A DNA stretch of 14,609 bases, taken from assembly GCA_964498585.1 (NCBI GenBank), contig CAZCHH010000074.1, positions 1 to 14,609 on the forward strand. Direction: 5' to 3'. Source of the DNA: JAAYJM01 sp964498585 (GTDB lineage: Bacteria > Bacteroidota > Ignavibacteria > Kapaibacteriales > UBA2268). Position 1 is the stretch's first letter. Each line of letters begins with the position of its first letter. The notes under the pieces are model-generated. The model made no database searches. It worked only from the letters and a program-made list of their open reading frames with translations, and was not told the DNA's origin. The position numbers were made by a program, and so were the translations under genes. This document shows, piece by piece, positions 7,376 to 14,609 of this stretch.

Positions 7376-8708
7376 TTATGATGATATTGTCCGTTATCTT
7401 TTTAACGAATTTGGTCTAATGCCGGAATCACTCGGGAAAAAGGTTATAGAAAATTCAATTCTAAGTTCAATGAAACAACATTCCATAAACGATTCGAATG
7501 TGTTTTTAGCTAAACTTATTTCAGGAGCTATTGACAGACAAACGATTGTTGAAGAAATTACAGTTCCTGAAACTTGGTTTTTTAGAGATATTGATACTTT
7601 TATTTTTTTTAAAGAAAGTATAAATAAAAGAATCAGAATGAATAATAATGATAAAATTTCCATTTTATCTGCACCTTGCGCTACTGGTGAAGAAGCATAT
7701 TCTATTGCTATTCAATTACTTGAAGCGGGAATTTTGCCGAATTCCTTTTCTATTACTGCTTTAGATATTAGTAAAAAATATCTTCAATTAGCAAAAGAAG
7801 GCATATATACTAAAACATCTTTTAGGTTTGAAATTGACTTTTTAAAAAAATATTTTACCGAAGAAAACGGAAAGTTATTAATTAATAATAAAATAAAGAA
7901 TTTAATAAATTTTAGATGTGAAAATCTTATATCAAATGATTTTTTTAATTCATTAGAATTTTTCGATTATATATTCTGTAAAAATGTTCTTATTTATTTA
8001 AATGAAAATGCCCGTCAAAAAGTTCTTCATAATTTAGATAAAAAACTAAAAAAAGATGGTATAATTTTTTCCGGTCATTCTGAATTTATGATTTTTCAAA
8101 ATTATGGATTTCAAGCAATTAACTTTCCCGGTGCTTATGCTTTCTCAAAACAACAACAAAAACCTACAAAAAAACTTGTTGAAAATCCTAATAATTTTCA
8201 GAATTTAATTCAAAATAAGGGATTTATAAAAGATAATGAAAAGAAGAAACTTATTTTTTCTAAAAAAGATATTTTAAAAAAGGAAATTGAGAAAATAAAT
8301 CTTATTGATGAAAGATTAGATAATATAGTTAATACTGAAAAAGAAGAAAGCAAAAAGCAAATAATTTCAGATGTAACTAATAATATAGTTGAAATTATTC
8401 AAAGCTATGCAAATCAGAGCAAGTTTGACGAAGCTTTGATTATGTGTATGGATTTGATTAATAAAAATACAATAAATGACGAGGTTTATTTTTTAGTTGG
8501 ATTAATTTATGAAGCGCAGAATAAGTTTGATTTATCGGAGCAGAATTACAATAAGGCATTGTATTTAAATCCAAATCACTACGAAGCAGTAGTGCATTTG
8601 AGCTTGATTTATGAAAAACAGGGCAATACAAAACAAGCTACCTTATTTAAAGATAGAGCAATAAAAATTCATTCAAAAAAAATGAACAATCAAAATGGAA
8701 ATAAATGA
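7359..8708 (+). CDS. cheR: CheR-type protein-glutamate methyltransferase with C-terminal TPR, WspC-like
   Basis: This 449-residue protein would transfer methyl groups from S-adenosylmethionine to Glu side chains of the receptors. VPETWFFRD (69-77) marks the end of the N-terminal helical domain. The SAM-binding motif APCATGEEAYS spans 105-115, followed by ALDIS and the FCKNVLIYL strand at about 206-214. A Lys/Asn/Glu-rich linker (about 275-335) leads to two TPR-like helical repeats (about 345-440), including AQNKFDLSEQNYNKALYLNP and the following repeat. CheR plus TPR is the WspC arrangement. The ATG at 7359 overlaps cheW by 17 bp; a second ATG two codons later (7365) is equally possible. The 3' end overlaps the next cheW by 14 bp. 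The receptors here show no C-terminal pentapeptide tether, so docking by TPR is plausible (inference). Confidence 0.95.
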   Translation: MKMISNYDDIVRYLFNEFGLMPESLGKKVIENSILSSMKQHSINDSNVFLAKLISGAIDRQTIVEEITVPETWFFRDIDTFIFFKESINKRIRMNNNDKISILSAPCATGEEAYSIAIQLLEAGILPNSFSITALDISKKYLQLAKEGIYTKTSFRFEIDFLKKYFTEENGKLLINNKIKNLINFRCENLISNDFFNSLEFFDYIFCKNVLIYLNENARQKVLHNLDKKLKKDGIIFSGHSEFMIFQNYGFQAINFPGAYAFSKQQQKPTKKLVENPNNFQNLIQNKGFIKDNEKKKLIFSKKDILKKEIEKINLIDERLDNIVNTEKEESKKQIISDVTNNIVEIIQSYANQSKFDEALIMCMDLINKNTINDEVYFLVGLIYEAQNKFDLSEQNYNKALYLNPNHYEAVVHLSLIYEKQGNTKQATLFKDRAIKIHSKKMNNQNGNK

Positions 8709-9366
8709 AATTGAAAATACAGCTAAATGCTGGAAAGATGTTGGAGTATGGGGACTTTCCACCTGTGAAAAACTTGATAAGTACATCCACTGCCGTCATT
8801 GTCCAGAATACTCAAAAGCTGGAAGGCAATTGCTTAATCGTCCTATTGAAAAAGAATCTATTACTGAATGGACTGCTCAGTTTTCTAAAGAGAAAGTGGA
8901 AACTCAGGGTGCTTCTTTATCTGTCGTTATTTTTAAAATTGAAAACGAATGGCTTGCGATTAGAACTGAGTATTTTCAGGAAATTCAAGAGTGGAGACCC
9001 TTTCATAGTATTCCTTTTAGAACAAATAGATTTTTTAGGGGGATTATAAATATCAATGGTGAACTACTTTTATGTGTTTCTGCGTCAGAACTGTTAGGAA
9101 TAGAAAAAAGTTCAGATAACAGCTCTGATTTGAATAAAAAAAGATTAATTATTTTAAAGAATGAACAATTGCGATACGTTATTGAAGCAGATGAATTTAT
9201 TGGAGTTGTGAGTATTTCTCAAAATGAATTGCAAAAAACTCCATCAACTATTTCAAAATCACCTAAATCTCTTTCAGTGCGATTATTTAATTTTAAAAAA
9301 TTACAAATTGGATTGCTCGACCAGGAAAAATTATTCAATACGATTGATGAGGAATTGGTATGGTAA
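8695..9366 (+). CDS. cheW: CheW-like coupling protein with Cys-rich N-terminus, WspD-like
   Basis: This 223-residue protein has an N-terminal extension of about 75 residues before a CheW domain. The extension carries four cysteines at 12, 24, 33 and 36 within CWKDVGVWGLSTC and YIHCRHCPEYS, then LLNRP. I recognise this C-(x11)-C-(x8)-C-x2-C pattern as typical of WspD-type CheW proteins. The CheW domain shows VVIFKIENEWLAI, RGIININGELLLCVS and a C-terminal IGLLDQEKLF. In the Wsp system WspB and WspD couple the receptor to the kinase at different cellular positions. The ATG at 8695 lies 14 bp inside cheR, and the stop overlaps cheA by 7 bp. The extension's function (metal binding, redox or structural) is not known to me. 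Confidence 0.92.
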   Translation: MEINEIENTAKCWKDVGVWGLSTCEKLDKYIHCRHCPEYSKAGRQLLNRPIEKESITEWTAQFSKEKVETQGASLSVVIFKIENEWLAIRTEYFQEIQEWRPFHSIPFRTNRFFRGIININGELLLCVSASELLGIEKSSDNSSDLNKKRLIILKNEQLRYVIEADEFIGVVSISQNELQKTPSTISKSPKSLSVRLFNFKKLQIGLLDQEKLFNTIDEELVW

Positions 9367-12131
9367 ATAAAAATGAAAATATTGGAGAAGATACTACTAT
9401 GCTCGAGCTGTTTCGTATAGAAACAGAAAACTATTCAAGAGTATTAGAATCTGGTTTAGTTGAGTTGGAAAGCGATTCCTCTCCAGATAAAATTGAACCA
9501 CTTATGCGGGCTGCTCATTCGATAAAAGGTGCTGCCCGTATTGTGGGATTAAATACTGCTGTAGTGATTGCTCATTCTATGGAAGATATGCTCTCTGCTG
9601 CTAAAAAAGGTGATTTTACATTGGATTCTTCTGATATTGATATTTTGCTTACTGCTACTGACATTTTTACTAATATTTCGAAACTTCAGGTTAGCCAGTT
9701 TAATAACTTTTTAAAAGAAAATGAACAAAAGATTAACGATATTAGCAACAAAATTCAAACTTCATTAAACAATCAAAAAGAGAAAAAAGAACCTGTTGAT
9801 AAACCAATTATTACAAAAGAAAAGCCAATTATTGATATTCAAAATAATATTGATATTTCCTTATTAGAACTATTTAAATCAGAAATAAAAACTAATTGCG
9901 AACTGCTTAAGAAATCAACAGAAGTGCTCTTAAAAAATTTCCAAAAAGATGAAATGAACAATCTCATTCGTGCTGTTCATTCTATTCGCGGTGCTTCCCG
10001 TATTATTGGTCTAAATACTTCTGCCGAACTTTGCGGAGCTTTAGAAAATCAACTTACAGGATTTTCAAAATTAGAAAATATTTTTAATTCCAATCAAACT
10101 GATATATTAAAAAAAGCATCTGTTCTTTATAACAATTTATCTGATATTGAAGAAAACATTTTCATTGAAAAAACCAACGAACTTTATAATGATTTCATAA
10201 ATTTACTTACTGAAGTAAAAGAAGACTTTTTGAAAAAAGATGTTCCTGCTCAAGATGAGAAAACAGAAACAAAGGAAGTAAAATCGATAATTGTTGATGA
10301 AAAAAAGGAAGTAAAAGAAGAAACAAAAGATACTGCTGTTAAAGAGCAAGCTCAGATTACTTTGCATACTGAACAAAAGCAGCAAAAGCAGCAAGAAGCA
10401 ATCGTTAGGGTTTTGGCAGAAAATTTAAATAAATTGCTCGGTTTTGCTGGGGAATGTTTGGTGCAGGCAAGGAATGCAAAGAATTTCACTCCTTTTCTTC
10501 TAAACTTAAAGAAAAGGATTATGTCGCTACATTCTTTTAAAGAAAATATTTTTCAGGAATTGGAAAGCTACAAGATTTCAGGTGAAATTATTGAAAAATT
10601 TAACGATTCTACAAAGGAATTAGATGCAGTTTTAATTTTGATTATTCAATATATTGAACAATTTGAGAATTTTTCCCGAAGAATAGAAAGCACTGCAGAA
10701 CGGCTCTACAATGAAGCTATTGCAACAAGGATGCGCCCATTTTCTGAAGGATTGCACGGCTTTACACGTATGGTGCGAGATGTTTCCAAACAGCTTAACA
10801 AGAAAGTTAAATTAGAAATTATCGGCGAAAATACACGAATTGACAGAGATATTTTAGAAAAATTGGAATCTCCGCTCAACCATCTTATCCGTAATGCTAT
10901 TGACCACGGATTAGATACTCCTGATGAAAGAATAGCTCTTGGAAAAGACCCGACTGGAACTATAACCATTGAAGCTCATCATTTCTCCGGTATGTTAATA
11001 ATAACTGTTCAAGATGATGGAAAAGGAATTAATTTAGAAAAGCTCCGAGAGAAAATTGTTGAGAAGGGCTATACTACTTTTGATATGGCAAAGAATATGA
11101 GTAAAAATGAGTTGCTAGAATTTTTGTTCTTACCCGGTTTTTCTACTGCCGGAAAGGTTACTGAAATTTCTGGCAGAGGCGTAGGGCTTGATATTGTTTT
11201 CTCTATGGTGCATAGCGTTGGTGGAACAATTAGAGCAGATACCGAATTTGGAAAGGGTTCGTCTTTCCAGTTACAACTGCCTTTGACTTTATCTGTCATT
11301 CGTGCTTTGCTGCTTTCTATTCATAATGAAACTTATGCTATTCCACTTTCACGAATAGATAGAATTTTGAAAGTAAATACTTCTGAATTACAAATAATAG
11401 AGGACAAGCAATATTGCATCTTTGAACAGGAAAATATTGGTATTATTGATTCTTATCAAGTTTTCGGATATGAGCAACCAAAACGTGAAAGCAATCACCT
11501 AAATGTGATAATTATTAGCGATTTGCTAAACCGTTACGGAATGGTGATTGATAAGTTGATTGGTGAACAGGATTTGGTAGTCGTTCCACTGAATCCAAAG
11601 CTGGGCAGAATTCCAAATATTTCTGCCGGTGCTATTCTTGATGATGGCTCTCCTGTATTGATTTTTGATGTTGAGGATTTGGTGCGTTCTATTGATAATC
11701 TTCTTTCTGCCGGTCGCATAGAAAAGCTGGGTCAGGTTGATAAAGTTGCTCATAAGAAGAAAAGAATTCTGGTTGTTGATGATTCTTTGACTGTTCGGGA
11801 GGTTGAAAGAAAATTACTCGAAAATAATGGATACGAGGTTACCGTTGCTATTGATGGTATTGATGGCTGGAATGCCTTGCATCGGGAATATTTCGATTTA
11901 ATGGTTTCTGATATTGATATGCCGCGTATGAATGGAATTGACCTTGTGAAGCGAGTAAAAAGCGATAGCAAGCTAAAATCTATTCCAATAATGATTGTCT
12001 CTTATAAAGATAGAGAAGAAGATAAACGTCTTGGTTTGGAAGCAGGTGCTAACTATTATTTAACAAAGAGCAGCTTTCACGATGATGCTTTAATTGGAGC
12101 TGTAGAAGATTTAATTGGAAAAGCTGAATAA
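9360..12131 (+). CDS. cheA: Hybrid chemosensory histidine kinase CheA-REC with two HPt domains, WspE-like
   Basis: This 923-residue cytoplasmic kinase has two HPt domains: HPt1 (about 14-130) with phosphoacceptor H53 in RAAHSIKGAAR, and HPt2 (about 163-275) with H207 in RAVHSIRGASR. A Lys/Glu/Gln-rich linker (about 295-345) follows. The dimerisation region begins near VRVLAENLNKLLG (about 349). The ATPase has an N-box HLIRNAIDHGLD (508-519, N512), a G1 box DDGKGI and a G2 box GRGVGLDIV (605 on). A CheW-like domain spans about 650-775. A C-terminal receiver domain (about 800-921) has VVDDS and acceptor D851 in SDIDMP. There is no P2 CheY-docking domain. The fused REC is the WspE arrangement. 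The ATG at 9360 overlaps the upstream stop by 7 bp and has gagga six bases before it; an alternative ATG at 9399 has ggag further upstream. Confidence 0.96.
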   Translation: MVNKNENIGEDTTMLELFRIETENYSRVLESGLVELESDSSPDKIEPLMRAAHSIKGAARIVGLNTAVVIAHSMEDMLSAAKKGDFTLDSSDIDILLTATDIFTNISKLQVSQFNNFLKENEQKINDISNKIQTSLNNQKEKKEPVDKPIITKEKPIIDIQNNIDISLLELFKSEIKTNCELLKKSTEVLLKNFQKDEMNNLIRAVHSIRGASRIIGLNTSAELCGALENQLTGFSKLENIFNSNQTDILKKASVLYNNLSDIEENIFIEKTNELYNDFINLLTEVKEDFLKKDVPAQDEKTETKEVKSIIVDEKKEVKEETKDTAVKEQAQITLHTEQKQQKQQEAIVRVLAENLNKLLGFAGECLVQARNAKNFTPFLLNLKKRIMSLHSFKENIFQELESYKISGEIIEKFNDSTKELDAVLILIIQYIEQFENFSRRIESTAERLYNEAIATRMRPFSEGLHGFTRMVRDVSKQLNKKVKLEIIGENTRIDRDILEKLESPLNHLIRNAIDHGLDTPDERIALGKDPTGTITIEAHHFSGMLIITVQDDGKGINLEKLREKIVEKGYTTFDMAKNMSKNELLEFLFLPGFSTAGKVTEISGRGVGLDIVFSMVHSVGGTIRADTEFGKGSSFQLQLPLTLSVIRALLLSIHNETYAIPLSRIDRILKVNTSELQIIEDKQYCIFEQENIGIIDSYQVFGYEQPKRESNHLNVIIISDLLNRYGMVIDKLIGEQDLVVVPLNPKLGRIPNISAGAILDDGSPVLIFDVEDLVRSIDNLLSAGRIEKLGQVDKVAHKKKRILVVDDSLTVREVERKLLENNGYEVTVAIDGIDGWNALHREYFDLMVSDIDMPRMNGIDLVKRVKSDSKLKSIPIMIVSYKDREEDKRLGLEAGANYYLTKSSFHDDALIGAVEDLIGKAE

Positions 12132-12489
12132 AGAGATTTATAAAATCCAATTATACCTTTCATTCTGAATCCATCTTATTATTGTTCAACGCTATTTAAT
12201 TTTAGCTTTTTCAATGAAGCATTTGCGCTTCCTCAAATGTATTGTGAGCAAGCTCACTTGCTTTCCCAAGATGGATTCTGGCATACACCAGAATGACAAA
12301 ACTGCGAAATAACAAACTAAGAGGGGTCTGGAGTTCTGAATTAGTTTTTAAATCAAAATATTCGCTTTTTGGGATTTCAAATAATAAGTAGCTATTATCA
12401 GTTTTCAATGAATTATTAAGCTTGCATTAATTTTTACAATAGAAATTTTATAAAAGAGTTTATTATTATTTGAAAATAGAATAAGTAAA
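12132..12489. other. 358-bp intergenic spacer with repeat fragments and small inverted repeats
   Basis: No credible gene is seen. The spacer holds a tcattctgaa repeat element at 12160-12169 and several small inverted repeats: gaagc/gcttc at 12216-12231, gtgagc-aa-gctcac at 12244-12257, and attctgg/ccagaat at 12275-12294. The last is continuous with agaatgaca. A degenerate heptamer run (gtctgga, gttctga, attagtt) starts at 12326. The final ~130 bp are very AT-rich and probably include the promoter of the downstream gene. I could not find a convincing Bacteroidota -7/-33 pair. Confidence 0.7.
12275..12294. repeat. Inverted repeat attctgg/ccagaat joined to agaatgaca element
   Basis: The arms 12275-12281 and 12288-12294 are exact reverse complements around a 6-base loop (cataca). 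The right arm runs into agaatgaca, the same core found in the palindrome at 6782-6813 and at the window ends. It looks like a divergent copy of the same palindromic repeat family. Confidence 0.7.
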
Positions 12490-13944
12490 ATGTTAAAAAA
12501 GAAAAACTTAATAAATAAAGCTTATAACACAAGCAACTCCTCCTTTTTTGGAGAAGAAGAAACGCTGGACAGAACTGTTTTTGCTTCAGAAATAAAAGAA
12601 AAAAGTATAATTTTAAATCATTCAAAGAAATTAATCTCTTTTTTAATTTTTTTATTTGTTTTTTCCTCTTTAGTAATTTTTGCTGAAGACGAGCTAATTC
12701 AAGAGTATCAGATTAAGTTTATAAGAGTGTATGGTGGTGATACTGAAACAAATCCACCTATTTTGGTTATACAAAGTGAAACAGTAAAAAAAGTAGTGTC
12801 AATAGGAAGTTCAACGATTACAATAGAATTTGACGTTCAGGCAGATGTTCCGCCAAGCATTTATGCTAAATTTTTTCATTGTGCTGTTGACTGGAATGAA
12901 AGCGATAACGTTTTTTTAAATGACATTGTTTTTAACAGGACAAGCAATATAAACTGGGAATCAGCACCTTTTTTTGCTACAAACTATTCCTGGAGAGGCA
13001 CTATCAAAGTTCCTGATACTCAGGTAAAATTTAATTATCCCGGAAACTGGAAAGTAAAACTATTTGACTACGATGACGATTCAAAACCGATTGCTGAAGC
13101 ACGTTTCTTTGTTTTGCTACCTAAAGTAGATGCAGAAATGAATTTATATACCACATTTTATTCACCTGAAGCAAGCGTTGCATCATCCGGAATGGAAATT
13201 GAAACTGTAGTATATGCGCCTCAGGAAATGATTGATTCAAGATTAAACACCGTTGTTCTTTACAGGAATAATCGATGGTTTGAGCCATATTTCATTACGG
13301 AGAGAAGAGATTTAAATATAAACACAAAGCAATACCGCACACATTATAGAACAATGGAAGGTGGAATTGCCAGTGTTGGTAAACGCTTTCGGCTTGAAGG
13401 GATTCCAGCTGAAAATGAATACAGGATTTTAAACCTTACAAATTTAGCAGAATACCCACGAATTAACGGTCCTGTCCGCTTGTCTTTTTCAGATTTAAGA
13501 CGCAACAGCTACTTTGACGAATATGCTGACGACGGCTATATGACAACTTATTACGTTACTTCTTCCAACGATGGATATATTTATCTGGAATTTTTGCTTG
13601 ACCCTGACGGATGGATTAGTAATGATGATGTATTCGTTGTTGGCTCTTTCAATAACTGGAAACCCTCAGAAGAATGGATGATGTATTATGATGAAGATGA
13701 ACGCTTCTATAAACTTAGGCAATGGGTAAGGCGCGGACGGCACAATTACTTATATGCTACCGGAAGCTTAAACATCGATACAAAAGAAGTTGAGCGGCAA
13801 AGCTTTGAAGAATACGAAGGGAATACAAGTTCTACAAGCAATACTTTTATTTCATTTATTTATTACCGAGAATTTGATTATGGCGGCTACGATGCCTTGG
13901 TAGGCGTTGTTGCTGCAAATATTTTTGGATATATCAGGAAATAA
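12490..13944 (+). CDS. Type IX secretion system plug-type protein (DUF5103 family)
   Basis: This predicted exported protein has 484 residues. The hydrophobic signal-like segment is about residues 48-65 (LISFLIFLFVF...VIFA|ED), unusually far from the start. No other in-frame ATG, GTG or TTG start lies closer. The mature part has the DUF5103 look: FFHCAVDW (128-135), a Tyr/Trp-rich strand region, PGNWKVKLFDYDDD and ARFFVLLPKV in the first beta domain. The C-terminal half has an E-set/CBM48-like VVGSFNNW (about 383-390), then a Tyr-rich strand (NYLYATG) and a final FIYYREFDYGGYDALVG. DUF5103 includes the plug that closes the SprA translocon pore in type IX secretion (family knowledge, from recall). 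There is no other T9SS gene in the window. It is separated by 358 bp from cheA and is probably its own transcription unit. Confidence 0.82.
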   Translation: MLKKKNLINKAYNTSNSSFFGEEETLDRTVFASEIKEKSIILNHSKKLISFLIFLFVFSSLVIFAEDELIQEYQIKFIRVYGGDTETNPPILVIQSETVKKVVSIGSSTITIEFDVQADVPPSIYAKFFHCAVDWNESDNVFLNDIVFNRTSNINWESAPFFATNYSWRGTIKVPDTQVKFNYPGNWKVKLFDYDDDSKPIAEARFFVLLPKVDAEMNLYTTFYSPEASVASSGMEIETVVYAPQEMIDSRLNTVVLYRNNRWFEPYFITERRDLNINTKQYRTHYRTMEGGIASVGKRFRLEGIPAENEYRILNLTNLAEYPRINGPVRLSFSDLRRNSYFDEYADDGYMTTYYVTSSNDGYIYLEFLLDPDGWISNDDVFVVGSFNNWKPSEEWMMYYDEDERFYKLRQWVRRGRHNYLYATGSLNIDTKEVERQSFEEYEGNTSSTSNTFISFIYYREFDYGGYDALVGVVAANIFGYIRK

Positions 13945-13968
13945 ACTTCATAATCATCCACAGATAGA

Positions 13969-14005
13969 CTCCACGATTGGAAAGTGGAGACCATCTTTTC
14001 TTTTA
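13969..14005 (+). terminator. Possible terminator hairpin after the DUF5103 gene
   Basis: The arms ctccac (13969-13974) and gtggag (13984-13989) flank a 9-base loop, starting 25 bp after the stop codon. A pyrimidine-rich stretch (catcttttctttt) follows. The stem is short and the T-run is interrupted, so the call is weak. Confidence 0.4.
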
Positions 14006-14008
14006 CCT

Positions 14009-14278
14009 GTCATTCTGAGGCAAATATAAACGAAGACGTTTACTTTTAGGGAAATGAACTTTTTAGTCATCGGATGACTGCCAGTCATCCGATGACTTCC
14101 ACTTACACATTAATTCATTATAATTATATGCTATACATATAGTTACGTGTTATAAAATCCGAAGTGGTTCATTCTGAGCGGAGCGAAGAATCCAGAGAAT
14201 AGTAATCGGCTGTCAGCTGCCAGCTATAAGTCATTGGTCATTAGTATTTTTACTTTAACCTAATAACTTAATAACCAA
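14009..14278. repeat. Direct repeat copy 1 (331-bp spacing)
   Basis: This non-coding sequence recurs at 14340-14609 with a constant offset of 331 bases. I see only three substitutions (one near 14062, two at 14268-14269). Internal structure includes a taaacg/cgttta hairpin (14027-14042), a nested palindrome (14065-14097), a ccactt/aagtgg long-range pair (14099-14104 with 14162-14167), the widespread cattctgagcggagcgaag element (from 14170), and heptamer-phased sequence from 14209. No ORF of note is present on either strand. Confidence 0.93.
14065..14097. repeat. Nested palindrome inside the direct repeat
   Basis: The arms agtcatcggatgact (14065-14079) and agtcatccgatgact (14083-14097) are exact reverse complements around gcc. 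Each arm is itself a 7-bp inverted repeat around one central base, so the element can fold as one long hairpin or two short ones. It recurs in copy 2 at 14396-14428. Confidence 0.92.
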
Positions 14279-14299
14279 TAACCAATAACCAATTATAAC
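14209..14299 (+). repeat. Degenerate heptamer-phased array
   Basis: Reading in 7-base steps from 14209 gives gctgtca, gctgcca, gctataa, gtcattg, gtcatta, gtatttt, tacttta, acctaat, aacttaa, then taaccaa three times and ttataac. Neighbouring units resemble each other, which suggests repeated heptamer duplication and drift. Copy 2 holds the same series from 14540 to the window end. Confidence 0.75.
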
Positions 14300-14339
14300 A
14301 AGAACACACCACTGCCCATCTCAAGAGGGGAATTTCCAC
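14300..14339. other. Spacer between the two direct-repeat copies
   Basis: This sequence links the end of the heptamer array of copy 1 to the start of copy 2. It contains tcaagagggg (14321-14330), whose aagagggg core also occurs next to the heptamer run in the 12132-12489 spacer (about 12319-12326). No gene or terminator is seen. Confidence 0.5.
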
Positions 14340-14609
14340 GTCATTCTGAGGCAAATATAAACGAAGACGTTTACTTTTAGGGAAATGAACTTATTAGTCA
14401 TCGGATGACTGCCAGTCATCCGATGACTTCCACTTACACATTAATTCATTATAATTATATGCTATACATATAGTTACGTGTTATAAAATCCGAAGTGGTT
14501 CATTCTGAGCGGAGCGAAGAATCCAGAGAATAGTAATCGGCTGTCAGCTGCCAGCTATAAGTCATTGGTCATTAGTATTTTTACTTTAACCTAATAACCC
14601 AATAACCAA
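14340..14609. repeat. Direct repeat copy 2, cut by the window end
   Basis: This matches copy 1 base for base at an offset of 331, apart from about three substitutions, and runs to the last base. It includes the second nested palindrome (14396-14428) and the second cattctgagcggagcgaag element (from 14501). Whether further copies follow cannot be seen. Confidence 0.93.

Noticed and set aside
8705..9049. 114-codon frame overlapping the WspD-like gene
   Set aside because: It is a shifted-frame shadow of the well-supported CheW-like gene starting at 8695.
10203..11971. Several minus-strand frames inside cheA
   Set aside because: They lie opposite strongly conserved kinase and receiver domains and show no domain of their own.
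12211..12408. Minus-strand reading frame of 65 codons in the spacer after cheA
   Set aside because: It runs through repeat fragments and inverted repeats, has no recognisable domain, and its composition reflects the repeats.
14009..14609. CRISPR array
   Set aside because: There are only two long repeats 331 bp apart and short tandem heptamers; no 23-40 bp repeats with unique spacers of equal length, and no cas genes.
1..14609. tRNA, rRNA or riboswitch
   Set aside because: I looked at the intergenic stretches and saw no cloverleaf with a CCA/T-arm pattern and no known riboswitch core; a covariance-model scan was not possible here.

Overview
The window is AT-rich and every recognisable gene lies on the + strand. 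It looks like a member of the Bacteroidota/Ignavibacteriota/Chlorobiota (FCB) group. The support is a type IX secretion plug-type protein (DUF5103) at the right, an almost complete lack of Shine-Dalgarno sites before start codons, and many interspersed GTCATTCTGA-type repeats between genes. This placement is inference. Both ends of the window fall in repeat sequence, so it may be a whole assembly contig that broke at repeats.

Layout. Positions 3-323 are the C-terminal part of an ABC transporter ATPase whose 5' end sits in a repeat. Positions 348-6733 hold three tandem methyl-accepting chemotaxis proteins (MCPs) with different periplasmic sensors (double Cache, dCache-like, and a helical-bundle type) but closely related cytoplasmic halves. 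A 180-bp gap follows, filled with heptamer repeats and a near-perfect palindrome. Positions 6914-12131 are a tightly packed kinase module: CheW, CheR with TPR, a second CheW with a Cys-rich N-terminus, and a CheA-REC hybrid kinase with two HPt domains. The order and domain make-up match wspB-wspC-wspD-wspE of the Pseudomonas Wsp surface-sensing system. A 358-bp spacer rich in small inverted repeats separates this from the DUF5103 gene (12490-13944). The last 665 bp are non-coding and carry two copies of a structured repeat spaced 331 bp apart.

How the genes work together (inference from the Wsp family). The three MCPs probably feed different signals through the two CheW couplers to one CheA-REC kinase. 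CheR-TPR would methylate the receptors at a conserved Glu-Gln pair seen in all three. The methylesterase (CheB/WspF) and the diguanylate cyclase output (WspR) that normally complete such an operon are not in the window. Adaptation reversal and output must therefore be encoded elsewhere or work differently. The DUF5103 gene is probably an independent unit.
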